Source of the DNA: Bacteroidota bacterium
GTDB lineage: Bacteria > Bacteroidota > Bacteroidia > Chitinophagales > Chitinophagaceae
Length of the DNA: 40,476 nucleotides
Assembly: GCA_023429825.1 (NCBI GenBank)
Contig: JAEZDC010000067.1
Span: forward strand, 1 to 40,476
Reading direction: 5' to 3'
Both the position numbers and the translations under genes were made by a program. Position 1 is the first letter of the stretch. The number at the start of each line of letters is the position of its first letter. A model generated the notes under the pieces. It was given only the letters and a program-made list of their open reading frames with translations. It had not been told where the DNA came from and did not search any database. Positions 7,716 to 15,859 of the stretch are shown here, in pieces.

Positions 7716-8279
7716 TTAGAGCTTGTCTAACGACTTACGATGGCCGGGATTGAGCTTCTTAAATTCCGACGGTGTAAATCCTGTGATCTTTTTAAATTGA
7801 GCAGAAAGATGAGCCACACTACTGTAATTGAGTTGAAAAGCAATTTGGCTGAGGCTAAACTCATCATACACCAACAGCTCTTTTACTTTTTCGATCTTCT
7901 GGCTGATGATATAATGCTCAATAGTGACGCCTTCCACTTCTGAAAATAATTTGCTGAGATAGGTGTAATCGTGATGAAGTTTTTGCTGGATAATAGCGCT
8001 ATATTTCTGATTGACCGGCTCATCATTGTGATGGGTTAAATGTATGATGAGAGCTTTGATCTGTTCGATGATCTTTTTCTTTTTATCATCCAGTAATTCA
8101 AAACCGATTTGTTGCAGACGATTCCTTACTTGCTGTAATTGTTCAGGAGAAACATGATCTTCTTCAACAGTAGCTTCACCGAGTTGAATGTTGACAGGTG
8201 TGAGCCCAACAGCTTTTAACTGGTCTTCTACGGCAAGCTTGCAACGATAACAAACCATATTCTTGATGAAAAAGGTCAT
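7716..8279 (-). CDS. AraC-type regulator with an N-terminal HMA-like metal domain
   Basis: A 187-residue protein. Residues 1-70 form an HMA-like fold with CYRC (Cys10, Cys13) in a NMVCYRCKLAVEDQL context. Residues about 115-187 are an AraC/XylS double helix-turn-helix (LSQIAFQLNYSSVAHLSAQF and KKITGFTPSEFKKL). The two cysteines in place of a usual sugar-binding domain suggest direct metal sensing. It is the first gene of the operon with the HMA-MauE and His-rich genes, so autoregulation of that operon is the simplest model. An in-frame TTG at 8285 belongs to a perfect TACATTTG promoter box, so the ATG at 8279 is the start. Confidence 0.88.
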   Translation of the reverse strand: MTFFIKNMVCYRCKLAVEDQLKAVGLTPVNIQLGEATVEEDHVSPEQLQQVRNRLQQIGFELLDDKKKKIIEQIKALIIHLTHHNDEPVNQKYSAIIQQKLHHDYTYLSKLFSEVEGVTIEHYIISQKIEKVKELLVYDEFSLSQIAFQLNYSSVAHLSAQFKKITGFTPSEFKKLNPGHRKSLDKL

Positions 8280-8282
8280 TAG

Positions 8283-8290
8283 CAAATGTA
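8283..8290 (-). promoter_or_regulatory. -7 box TACATTTG before the HMA-AraC gene
   Basis: A perfect TAnnTTTG on the minus strand, then CTA and the ATG at 8279. It predicts a leaderless transcript for the metal operon. Confidence 0.5.
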
Positions 8291-8395
8291 AAAGGAATAC
8301 TATTTTGAACTGCTTCTGGAATTTTGACAGTGAAGTTGCTGTGCATTATGTATCGCTCTTGAACAGTTTGATTATCTCACCTTCGCTTCTGCGTC

Positions 8396-8474
8396 GGGTC
8401 TGGGCCGTACCTGGTTCGCCTCTGCTTCGCTAAGAAAAAACGAAGGATGGCCGAACCAGAACCCTACCAGACCC
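8396..8474. repeat. Nested three-level palindrome in a non-coding gap
   Basis: GGGTCTGG (8396-8403) pairs with CCAGACCC (8467-8474). Inside it CTGGTTCG (8411-8418) pairs with CGAACCAG (8452-8459), and inside that CTTCG (8425-8429) pairs with CGAAG (8441-8445). Together they make a 79-nt cruciform-like element. It sits in the 282-nt gap between the divergent metal operon and the M16 operon, and is followed by three CCTACCA-like units. It may be a REP-type element or a regulatory RNA structure. Confidence 0.7.
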
Positions 8475-8532
8475 CTACCAAGCCTTACCAATCCAGTATA
8501 ACATTCACCTTTCTTTATAGACGGCTTATCAT

Positions 8533-8540
8533 TACATTTA
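8533..8540 (+). promoter_or_regulatory. Candidate -7 box for the M16 operon
   Basis: TACATTTA, one base off TAnnTTTG, with TTTC 19 nt upstream. The ATG at 8562 is 21 nt beyond the box, so this gene would have a short conventional leader. Confidence 0.4.
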
Positions 8541-8561
8541 GCCTCCAAAAAAATTGATCTC

Positions 8562-9908
8562 ATGAAAAAACAGGTGTTTGTATTAATGGCGTTCCTGGTA
8601 ACGGGTATGCAGTTGCTGGCCCAGGGCAACAATAAGATACTCCCGTTCCCGATCCAGCAAAAAAAGCTGAATAATGGGCTGAACGTGGTGACAGTTCCTT
8701 TTAACAGCCCCGGTCTTGCTGCATTTTATATTGTTGTAAGAGTAGGATCGAGAGAGGAAGTGGAGCAGGGCAAAACGGGCTTTGCGCATTTCTTTGAGCA
8801 CATGATGTTTCGGGGTACGGATAAGTACAGTAAAGAGGCGTATGATGAAGTGTTGAAATCGATCGGCGCTTCGGCGAATGCCAACACATGGTACGACAGA
8901 ACAGTGTACCACATGACAGGTAATGCGGGCATGTTGGAAAAAATGATGGAAGTAGAAGCAGACCGCTTTCAACATTTGAAATACACAGAGCATGATTTTA
9001 AAACTGAAGCGGGTGCGGTGAAAGGTGAATACACGAAGAACTCTGCAAGCCCATATGTGCAGTTGAATGAGAAAGTGCAGGAGACTGCTTTTACGAAACA
9101 TACTTACGGTCATACCACGATGGGGTTCTTTAAAGACGTGGTAGACATGCCTAACCAGTATGATTATTCATTGACTTTCTTCGATAGGTTCTATCGTCCT
9201 GAATACACCACCATTATCGTAGTGGGTGATGTAAAAGCAGAAGAGGTGAACCGTTATGCAGAAAAATATTTCGGCATGTGGAAGAGCGGAAATTACCAAC
9301 CCACTATTGAAACCGAGCCTGCGCAAACCGAAACGAGGTATGCGCATGTGAAGGTGCCTGCGTTTCCACCATATGTGAGCCTGAATTTTAAAGGGCCTTC
9401 TTATTCGGATAAAGACATCGACTACCCTGCATTGCAATTGCTCACAAGCTTGTTGTTTGTTGAGAGTGGCGACCTGTACCAGAAGCTGGTGGTAAAAGAA
9501 CAAAAAGCAAGAAGCATTGGTGGTGCCCCGTTCCCTTCAAGAGATCCGTTGTTGTTATCTGTAACCGCATCGGTGATAAAAGCAGAAGACCTGCAGTATG
9601 TAAAAGATGAACTGATGAAGGCATTGGAAGCTGCTAAAACCAATCCTGTTGATGCAAAGAAACTTGCTGATACGAAGAGCAGGATCAAGTACAGTTTCGC
9701 GATGGGATTGGATAGCCCTGACCAGATCGCTAATGCATTGTCTCAGAGTGTGTGGCTTACAGGTGACCCTGAAAGCATCAATCGTTTTTATGCATTGTAT
9801 GAGAAGATCACCCCGGAAGATCTGATGAAAGTGGCGCAGAAGTATTTTAATGCGAATACACTTACAGTGGGAACCATTAGCGGGAATGACACGGGAGGCA
9901 TAAAATAA
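8562..9908 (+). CDS. M16 zinc peptidase, catalytic subunit, secreted
   Basis: A 448-residue M16B-type peptidase with a signal peptide ending QLLAQ. The inverted zinc motif HFFEH lies at residues 76-80 (KTGFAHFFEHMMFRGTDKYS). The downstream acidic helix (EKMMEVEADRFQHL) supplies the third ligand region, and a second M16 domain follows from about residue 200. The length suits a half-clamshell subunit of a two-subunit M16 enzyme, and the next gene, 24 nt away, encodes its non-catalytic partner. It is probably a periplasmic peptide-degrading enzyme; the substrate is unknown. Confidence 0.92.
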   Translation: MKKQVFVLMAFLVTGMQLLAQGNNKILPFPIQQKKLNNGLNVVTVPFNSPGLAAFYIVVRVGSREEVEQGKTGFAHFFEHMMFRGTDKYSKEAYDEVLKSIGASANANTWYDRTVYHMTGNAGMLEKMMEVEADRFQHLKYTEHDFKTEAGAVKGEYTKNSASPYVQLNEKVQETAFTKHTYGHTTMGFFKDVVDMPNQYDYSLTFFDRFYRPEYTTIIVVGDVKAEEVNRYAEKYFGMWKSGNYQPTIETEPAQTETRYAHVKVPAFPPYVSLNFKGPSYSDKDIDYPALQLLTSLLFVESGDLYQKLVVKEQKARSIGGAPFPSRDPLLLSVTASVIKAEDLQYVKDELMKALEAAKTNPVDAKKLADTKSRIKYSFAMGLDSPDQIANALSQSVWLTGDPESINRFYALYEKITPEDLMKVAQKYFNANTLTVGTISGNDTGGIK

Positions 9909-9932
9909 TTCATCAACATAAAACAAATTGAA

Positions 9933-11480
9933 ATGAGAAGAATTAATATACTAATGATCATTTGTATGATGTTGATGTGTATCACATCAGGCGCACAAAA
10001 TGTTGTTGAGCTGAAGCAACCGCTCAGCAACAAAGTGGTCATTAAACTGGGTTTCAAAAATGGATCTATCACTGATCCTTCAGGTAAGCAAGGTCTTACT
10101 TATACCACTGCCCTTACTGTAATAAGAGGGGGCACAAAAGATAAAACTGCCAAGGAGATACAGGAATTCATCTACCCTATGGCAGTGAGCTATAGTGCAC
10201 AGGTGGATAAGGAAATGACAACATTCACTTTCAGCGTTCATAAAGACTGGCTGGATAAATTCTATCCTGTATTGAAAGGATTGATATTGACACCTGCATT
10301 TGATGAAACGGATTTCAAAAGGGTGAAGAATAACCAGCAGAATTATGTTGACCAGGTGATCAGGGCATCCAGTGATGAAGACTACAGCAAATTTGCATTG
10401 GAAGATCAACTATTTCGTGGCACGAATTACCAACACATGGTAGCTGGTAACAGTGCAGGGGTTGCATCTATCACGTTGAATGATGTAAAGGCACACTACG
10501 GTAACTTCTTCACCAAAGACAATCTTAGCATTGGTATTGCAGGAAATTATACGCCTGCATTCTTAGCTCAGCTGAAAAATGATGTGAACTCGCTACCTGC
10601 ATTAAAAACGAAATTACCAGCACCGGGAAAACCGAATACACCTGAAGGTATCCATGTCGAGATCATCAGCAAGAAAGATGCATTGGGTTCAGCAATATTT
10701 ACGGGAGCTCCTTTGGCCATCAGCCGGAGCAGTAATGATTTTGCTGCATTGATGGTAGCGAATTCGTTTTTAGGTGAACACAGGAAGAGTTACGGAAAGT
10801 TGTATGATAAGATCAGGACCAGCCGTTCGATGAACTATGGTGATTACAGTTACATTGAATGGTATGAGAACAGTGGCGGTAATATGTTACCGGTGGCAGG
10901 CGTTCCCAGAAGTTCTAACTACTTCTCTACCTGGATACGCCCGGTGCAAATAGCTGAAGGATTAAAACAGCAATATGCAGAGTTGAAAGATATCGAGGTG
11001 GGCCATGCAGTATTTGCGCTTCGTCTTGTAGTGAGAGAAATAGACAATCTCATTAAAAACGGTATGACTAAAGAACAATTTGAAGCCACCAGGAATTTCC
11101 TGCGCAGCTATAACAAGTTGTACATCCAGACTCCTGAAAGACAGTTGGGCTTTTTGATGGATTCCAAATTCTATGGCAGAACAGATTACATTAAGGAAAT
11201 GGATGCATTACTTGCAAAGCTTACTGTTGATGATGTAAACAATGCCATCAGAAAGTACTGGCAGGTAAATAATATGTATGTGACAATCGTTACGGATGAC
11301 AGTGAAGCTGAGCCTTTGAAGAAAGCCCTGGAAGAGAATCTTCATTCGCCAATGAGTTATTCCAACCTGGTGAAAGCAGGATTACCAAAAGTTGTAGTAA
11401 CAGAAGATGATGAAGTAGCGATTTATAAACTGAACGTAAGGAGTGTGAAGATCGTAGATTCGAAGGATACGTTCAAGTAA
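9933..11480 (+). CDS. M16 peptidase-like partner lacking the zinc motif
   Basis: A 515-residue protein with a signal peptide (MCITSGAQ). It has the M16 fold but no HxxEH: where the previous gene has HFFEH this one reads GLTYTTALTVIRGG. The late stretch SRSMNYGDYSYIEWYENSGG matches the substrate-binding Arg/Tyr region seen in the non-catalytic halves of M16 enzymes. Together the two genes fit an alpha/beta M16B heterodimer of the kind known from mitochondrial processing peptidase, PqqF/PqqL-like and bacterial enzymes. The operon ends at the terminator 11500-11527. Confidence 0.9.
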   Translation: MRRINILMIICMMLMCITSGAQNVVELKQPLSNKVVIKLGFKNGSITDPSGKQGLTYTTALTVIRGGTKDKTAKEIQEFIYPMAVSYSAQVDKEMTTFTFSVHKDWLDKFYPVLKGLILTPAFDETDFKRVKNNQQNYVDQVIRASSDEDYSKFALEDQLFRGTNYQHMVAGNSAGVASITLNDVKAHYGNFFTKDNLSIGIAGNYTPAFLAQLKNDVNSLPALKTKLPAPGKPNTPEGIHVEIISKKDALGSAIFTGAPLAISRSSNDFAALMVANSFLGEHRKSYGKLYDKIRTSRSMNYGDYSYIEWYENSGGNMLPVAGVPRSSNYFSTWIRPVQIAEGLKQQYAELKDIEVGHAVFALRLVVREIDNLIKNGMTKEQFEATRNFLRSYNKLYIQTPERQLGFLMDSKFYGRTDYIKEMDALLAKLTVDDVNNAIRKYWQVNNMYVTIVTDDSEAEPLKKALEENLHSPMSYSNLVKAGLPKVVVTEDDEVAIYKLNVRSVKIVDSKDTFK

Positions 11481-11499
11481 ATGAAAGTTGTTTGAAGAG

Positions 11500-11527
11500 A
11501 GATCCCGCTGAAGCGGGATCTTTTTTT
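11500..11527 (+). terminator. Rho-independent terminator of the M16 operon
   Basis: AGATCCCGC pairs with GCGGGATCT around TGAA, followed by seven T residues. It lies 20 nt after the second M16 stop. Confidence 0.92.
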
Positions 11528-11591
11528 GTGTATATCGTTAGTTGCTCTTACATTCTATCCCGGCATTGAAGAGATCTGAAGGCTGAAGCTC

Positions 11592-12293
11592 CTATAACGA
11601 TGCCAATTGCATTTGTTTTATTTCTCTTCGCTTTAAAACTATTCTCCTCAACATTACAAGGTGGCTGAAGAATACCAAAGGAACGATACAACACGGCAGC
11701 CACACCATCGGGAAGTACAACACACCAATGTTAGGCTGATCAAAAGCTATTTGTTGAAATGGCGTAGGTGCTGCGAGTATTGCGGTAGTGACAATGTTAG
11801 CGAGTAAGGCAAGGCATATAATATTCCATCCAAACAGGACTGAAGTACTGAGATTTTTTCTATACAGGAACCAAATGAACACAGCAGAAATGCCTGACAG
11901 TACATCGAGATTACGACCCTCAAAAGTCATCACTTGCGGAATCGCTTTATTTACAAAAAGAAAGAATAAGCCAATCTCAACAGGAATGCGAACTGCATTT
12001 AATAAAATAAGCGATGAGGTCTCCAGTTTATCAATGAATCTCCTTCCTCCCTTGGTGAAAAAGAGTATAGTCACTGTAAGTACCGGTGGCGCAATCAAAA
12101 AAAGAAATCTCGGAGGTACCGCATTCGTGTTGGTATAAAACAACATGTATCCTGCCATCCCCTGTAGTAGCAACCAGCCACCAATAATAAAAATGACTTT
12201 CTTGGAGCAGCGTGCTGCTTTCCAAAACATAAATACTGTGTAGATCGTTGCCAGTATAAATATCAAACTGACATAAAAGGGTAAGTGTTGCAT
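11592..12293 (-). CDS. Polytopic membrane protein of unknown function
   Basis: A 233-residue protein with about seven hydrophobic helices (for example YVSLIFILATIYTVFMFW, FIIGGWLLLQGMAGYMLFY, MVWLPCCIVPLVFFSHLVML). The C-terminus is basic (RRIVLKRREIKQMQ) and presumably cytoplasmic. I do not recognise the family. The Crp/Fnr gene ends 71 nt upstream on the same strand, and a TTCCTTTG promoter-like box lies between them, so the two may be co-regulated rather than simply co-transcribed. A 15-bp palindrome touches its ATG. Confidence 0.8.
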   Translation of the reverse strand: MQHLPFYVSLIFILATIYTVFMFWKAARCSKKVIFIIGGWLLLQGMAGYMLFYTNTNAVPPRFLFLIAPPVLTVTILFFTKGGRRFIDKLETSSLILLNAVRIPVEIGLFFLFVNKAIPQVMTFEGRNLDVLSGISAVFIWFLYRKNLSTSVLFGWNIICLALLANIVTTAILAAPTPFQQIAFDQPNIGVLYFPMVWLPCCIVPLVFFSHLVMLRRIVLKRREIKQMQLASL

Positions 12294-12308
12294 ATAAAAT
12301 GATTTTAT
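12294..12308. repeat. 15-bp AT-rich palindrome abutting a start codon
   Basis: ATAAAAT-G-ATTTTAT, directly upstream of the ATG at 12293 and downstream of the likely promoter box TTCCTTTG. It could be an operator for the neighbouring Crp/Fnr protein or an mRNA hairpin covering the start. Confidence 0.5.
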
Positions 12309-12364
12309 GATGCAAAGGAATTATACGTTGTGCAGATAAATCTTGCCAAATGACAAGTTCTCTG

Positions 12365-12955
12365 TCAACCTTCTTTTGCGAACTCTTTCCTGATGCGGCT
12401 CAAAGAAGAATCTGTAACGCCCAGGAAAGAAGCGATCTGTTTCAGTGAAGCAAATTGGAAAACATCCGGTGCAGCAGATAGGAGGTTCTTGTATCGTTGT
12501 TCTGCGGTTTCATGTAATGTAGAGAGCATTCTTTGCTTTAGTGTAGCATACGCATTCACCAAAATCCCTCTTCCAAATTCCCTGAACTCAGGCATCGAAT
12601 GAAATACTTCCTGCAGCTTATCGAAAGTAATGAAGAGTGTATTGCAATTCACAGTGGCCTGTATGTTCTCCCTTGCAGGAACATGTTTAAAGAAAGAGAA
12701 CAATTCACAAACTACAGTACCTGTACGATAAAACGCAGTAGTTACTTCCCTTCCTTCCAGGTCTATCGTCCATGCCCTCATAAAGCCATCACACAAAAAA
12801 TGATACTCGAAGCATCGTGTGCCTTCCTTTAATAAGAGATCATTTTTGTAGAAAGTTCTTTCAGTGAATCGTTCTACAATCAATATTGCCTTTTCGATAG
12901 GCATTGATTGATTAGCAAGAATGAATTGAAGCAGTTGTTGTTTGTGGGGGTGCAT
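12365..12955 (-). CDS. Crp/Fnr-family transcriptional regulator
   Basis: A 196-residue regulator. The beta roll spans about residues 30-115 (FYKNDLLLKEGTRCFEYHFL, FYRTGTVVCELFSFF) and the C-terminal HTH lies at about 165-193 (LKQIASFLGVTDSSLSRIRK). It is a paralogue type of the 199-792 gene but only distantly alike. An in-frame TTG at 12961 is part of the promoter box TAAACTTG, so the ATG at 12955 is taken as the start. It lies upstream of the membrane protein gene at 11592, its most obvious candidate target. Confidence 0.9.
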   Translation of the reverse strand: MHPHKQQLLQFILANQSMPIEKAILIVERFTERTFYKNDLLLKEGTRCFEYHFLCDGFMRAWTIDLEGREVTTAFYRTGTVVCELFSFFKHVPARENIQATVNCNTLFITFDKLQEVFHSMPEFREFGRGILVNAYATLKQRMLSTLHETAEQRYKNLLSAAPDVFQFASLKQIASFLGVTDSSLSRIRKEFAKEG

Positions 12956-12958
12956 GCA

Positions 12959-12966
12959 CAAGTTTA
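12959..12966 (-). promoter_or_regulatory. -7 box TAAACTTG before the second Crp/Fnr gene
   Basis: Seven of eight positions match TAnnTTTG on the minus strand. It is followed by TGC and the ATG at 12955, the same 3-nt spacing as at the HMA-AraC gene. Confidence 0.42.
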
Positions 12967-13050
12967 ATAATTAGTTGTGATTTTACTAAGCATTCCGCTC
13001 CACAGTTTTCCTCAACTCGCAATTGGCACGCTATTCGGATTACCGATCCT

Positions 13051-13143
13051 ATGAAACAAGCTAATCTATATCCGCCACCAGAACATATCAGGATCGTCTT
13101 CTGGCTGATGATCCTTTTCATGTTCATTGCTACGCTCAGGTGA
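13051..13143 (+). CDS. Possible 30-residue single-pass membrane peptide
   Basis: ATG to TGA encodes a peptide with a polar, proline-rich start (MKQANLYPPPEHIR), one hydrophobic segment (IVFWLMILFMFIATL) and a final Arg. The charge pattern suits a short membrane peptide. It lies in the 259-nt gap between the divergent Crp/Fnr and response-regulator genes. No strong promoter or ribosome site was seen, so it may be chance. Confidence 0.3.
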   Translation: MKQANLYPPPEHIRIVFWLMILFMFIATLR

Positions 13144-13214
13144 AAATCAGGCCTTTCTACCGATTTGTATTCTAAGACAATGCTTTAGATATCTGGTTTT
13201 ATTACCTTGCGGGA

Positions 13215-13622
13215 ATGCTTTCCCAACCAAAGGTGATATTATGCGCTGATGATGATCCGGACGACAGGGAACTTATGTGCGAAACCGCCACAAAGATAGA
13301 TCCCACTGTACAGATCGTTACTGCAGACAATGGCAAGGATGCTTTACAAAAGCTTAAAGAACTTGAATCTGCAAACATGCTTCCATGCCTCATCATTCTC
13401 GACATGAACATGCCTATCATGGGAGGAGAAGAAACACTTAAAGAAATACGTAATCATAAGGAGTGGGATAATATACCCATTGCGATCTTCACTACCTCAC
13501 CGAAAAACTTCTACACTCATCTGGAGGAAAAGTACGGGATCAACATTGTGACCAAACCTGCACAGTATGATGTTATTGTAAAAGAAGTAACGCAATTACT
13601 TTCTTATTGCAGGGCGGCATAA
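13215..13622 (+). CDS. Single-domain (CheY-like) response regulator
   Basis: A 135-residue receiver domain without an output domain. The acidic pocket lies at residues 12-14 and 16-17 (CADDDPDD), the phosphoacceptor is Asp63 (ILDMNMP), the switch Thr is at 93-94 (IFTTS), and the conserved Lys is Lys114 (VTKP). Such stand-alone receivers act by protein contact or phosphotransfer. No kinase is adjacent; the nearest in the window is at 32382. TACCTTGC a few nt before the ATG is a weak version of the leaderless promoter arrangement. Confidence 0.93.
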   Translation: MLSQPKVILCADDDPDDRELMCETATKIDPTVQIVTADNGKDALQKLKELESANMLPCLIILDMNMPIMGGEETLKEIRNHKEWDNIPIAIFTTSPKNFYTHLEEKYGINIVTKPAQYDVIVKEVTQLLSYCRAA

Positions 13623-13761
13623 TATGGTTGAATGATCTGAACGTGCAATTCCCGAACCTTAGGAAGCGTGCAACATTTCCGATAGTTGCCCCATACACTT
13701 TATCAATTCAATATTGAACCGAAGTAAAGCATTATTAATTCATGAACTATTCGTGATACAG

Positions 13762-13794
13762 TAAAAAACAACTCCCCTCTGCAAAGAGGGGAGT
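13762..13794 (-). terminator. Strong terminator after ftsZ
   Basis: On the minus strand ACTCCCCTCT / AGAGGGGAGT forms a perfect 10-bp stem with a TTGC loop (13771-13794), followed by TGTTTTTTAC. It lies 48 nt beyond the ftsZ stop and marks the end of the dcw operon. Confidence 0.92.
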
Positions 13795-13841
13795 AACAAC
13801 TAAAAACACTCTCTGTTTGGTAGAACAGAATATAAACAAGA

Positions 13842-15761
13842 CTAATCTGGCTTCTTACCGTCGAGGAAGGTATTGATCGACGAAATGTTCGTTTGATTGG
13901 TATTCTCATCTTTACTTACCGTGTACTTACTGTAAAAATTTTCAGCACTGGTGAGTGTGTTACCGAACAATTCCATGTTACGGCGAACGTAAGCAGGTAC
14001 AGAATCAAACTCATTATTTGGATCAGCAGCGTTGATGTTGAATGACAGATTACGCAATTTCTGTATTCTCTCCGCTGCCCTGCGTTTTTGGTCTTCTGCA
14101 TCGTCCAGCATAGCTGGCTCCTCTGCAGAAATTGTTTGATCCGCCGGCTGAGTTTGAAACCTTGGCGCTTCGTTCGCCGTTTCTGGAAGATCTTCCTTTT
14201 CTACAAGCTTCATTTCGAAGACCGGTTCTTCTTCAATGGGCTTTGCAGCAGGAACGGTTTCCTTAGGATGTTCGGATACCCGGTTTACATTATCAGCTTC
14301 TGCATAGATATTGGATGGTTTGGTCAGGAACCCTGGCGCACTTACATGCACCGCTGGTTTTTCACTTATGTTGAATTGTATTTCTTCTGTTCTTGTTTCC
14401 TGTGTTGGCTGAGGTAGAGCAGGAGTTGAAGCGGTGATCTCAGGAGTTAATTCAAACCGTAAAACAGGTTCTTCTGTTTGGGGCTTTACCTCCTGCGCTG
14501 GTGGTTCGTATGATACAACCGGCTTGAGACTTTCGTCTAATTCAAAGTAACTGGTTCTGTCATCCATGTATGAAGGCTGCATTTCATCTGCTTCAACAGG
14601 AGGAACAGGTGAACTTGTGTTTTCATCTACCAGTTTGGGCGCCATCGCATCAACAGGTTTTTCTTCAAGTGGAAGTGCCTGTTGCTGATACATTTTCTTT
14701 TCCTCATCTTCCAGGCCGAGGGTCATTACGATCTTCTCCGGCTTAGGTTCCACTTTAGCAGCAACCGGTTTCACTACCGGAGCAGCAAATGGATCTTTAT
14801 GTTCGAAGCCTGTAGCAATGATGGTGATGCTGAGCTTTTCTCCCAACGTATTATCGTTACCCATACCCATGATGAGGTCTGTTTGTTCACCAGCCTGGCG
14901 ACGCAGGTAATCGTTGATGATTTCGACTTCATCCATTGTGCATTCAAAGTCTCCTTCAGGAGAATTGATATTGATGAGTAACCACTTCGCTCCTCTTATA
15001 TCACTATCATTCAGTAATGGAGAGCTGATTGCTTCTTCAATTGCTCTTTGCGCCCTGTCTTCACCTGACACTGCAGCGCTACCTAAAATGGCTACACCAC
15101 CATTCTTCATTACAGTGCATACATCAGCAAAGTCTACGATAATATGACCTCTGCTGTTAATGATATCAGTGATACATTTTGCAGCAGTTGCCAATACATC
15201 ATCTGCTTTATTGAAAGCTTCTTTCATTTTGAGATTGCCGTACTGCATTCTCAATTTATCGTTGCTTATCACAAGCAGAGTATCTACATAAGGCTTCAAT
15301 TGCTTGATACCTTCTTCAGCCTGCGCCATTCTTCTTGGTCCTTCAAAACCAAATGGAGTGGTCACGATCCCTACAGTAAGTATTCCTAATTCACGGCAGA
15401 TCTTTGCAATGATAGGAGCGCCACCTGTTCCTGTACCACCGCCCATACCGGCACAGACGAACGCCATTTTTGTATTTACTTCTAAAATGCGTTTTATTTC
15501 ATCGAGGGATTCTTCGGTTGCAGCCTTTCCTACTTCAGGATTGGCACCAGCACCCAAACCTTGCGTAAGGTGTGGCCCGAGTTGTATCTTATTGGGGATC
15601 TTACTTTGCTCTAAAGCTTTAGAGTCTGTGTTACAGATAATGAAGTCAACGCCTTCAATATCGTGTGCGTACATGAAGTTCACAGCATTGCTACCACCAC
15701 CTCCAACACCAAGAACTTTGATGATGGAAGATTTTTGTTTAGGCAGATCAAAGTGTATCAT
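13842..15761 (-). CDS. ftsZ: Cell division protein FtsZ with a long C-terminal linker
   Basis: The tubulin-like GTPase that forms the Z ring at mid-cell. Its 639 residues are long even for the phylum. The GTPase core covers about 1-320, with the signature GGGTGTGG at 107-114 and the N-terminal loop GVGGGGSNAV. Then comes a variable Pro/Glu-rich linker of roughly 220 residues (for example PQPTQETRTEE). A conserved C-terminal segment (NEFDSVPAYVRRNMELFG) is the likely FtsA-binding tail, followed by about 40 further residues. It is the last gene of the dcw cluster, 98 nt after ftsA across a hairpin repeat, with a strong terminator beyond. Confidence 0.98.
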   Translation of the reverse strand: MIHFDLPKQKSSIIKVLGVGGGGSNAVNFMYAHDIEGVDFIICNTDSKALEQSKIPNKIQLGPHLTQGLGAGANPEVGKAATEESLDEIKRILEVNTKMAFVCAGMGGGTGTGGAPIIAKICRELGILTVGIVTTPFGFEGPRRMAQAEEGIKQLKPYVDTLLVISNDKLRMQYGNLKMKEAFNKADDVLATAAKCITDIINSRGHIIVDFADVCTVMKNGGVAILGSAAVSGEDRAQRAIEEAISSPLLNDSDIRGAKWLLININSPEGDFECTMDEVEIINDYLRRQAGEQTDLIMGMGNDNTLGEKLSITIIATGFEHKDPFAAPVVKPVAAKVEPKPEKIVMTLGLEDEEKKMYQQQALPLEEKPVDAMAPKLVDENTSSPVPPVEADEMQPSYMDDRTSYFELDESLKPVVSYEPPAQEVKPQTEEPVLRFELTPEITASTPALPQPTQETRTEEIQFNISEKPAVHVSAPGFLTKPSNIYAEADNVNRVSEHPKETVPAAKPIEEEPVFEMKLVEKEDLPETANEAPRFQTQPADQTISAEEPAMLDDAEDQKRRAAERIQKLRNLSFNINAADPNNEFDSVPAYVRRNMELFGNTLTSAENFYSKYTVSKDENTNQTNISSINTFLDGKKPD

Positions 15762-15800
15762 AGTCAGGGATTTTTGAATTTTTATGGATTAGTTAGAAGC

Positions 15801-15842
15801 AGTCAGCTATCAGCAGTCAGCGTCAGTTTTCCTGATAGCTGA
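15801..15842. repeat. Palindromic AGCTATCAGC repeat in the ftsA-ftsZ gap
   Basis: AGTCAGCTATCAGC, then AGTCAGC. TCAGCTATCAG (15803-15813) pairs perfectly with CTGATAGCTGA (15832-15842). A 17-nt part recurs with one mismatch at 23519-23535 in the mraY-murD gap, so this is a dispersed repeat rather than a terminator; no U-tract follows. Confidence 0.75.
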
Positions 15843-15859
15843 TCGCTGTAACGTCACAG

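Noticed and set aside
8583..9113. 176-codon minus-strand ORF opposite the M16 gene
   Set aside because: Shadow of the catalytic M16 frame; no domain-like sequence.
13703..13909. 68-codon minus-strand ORF after ftsZ
   Set aside because: It overlaps the ftsZ end in another frame and includes the terminator stem.
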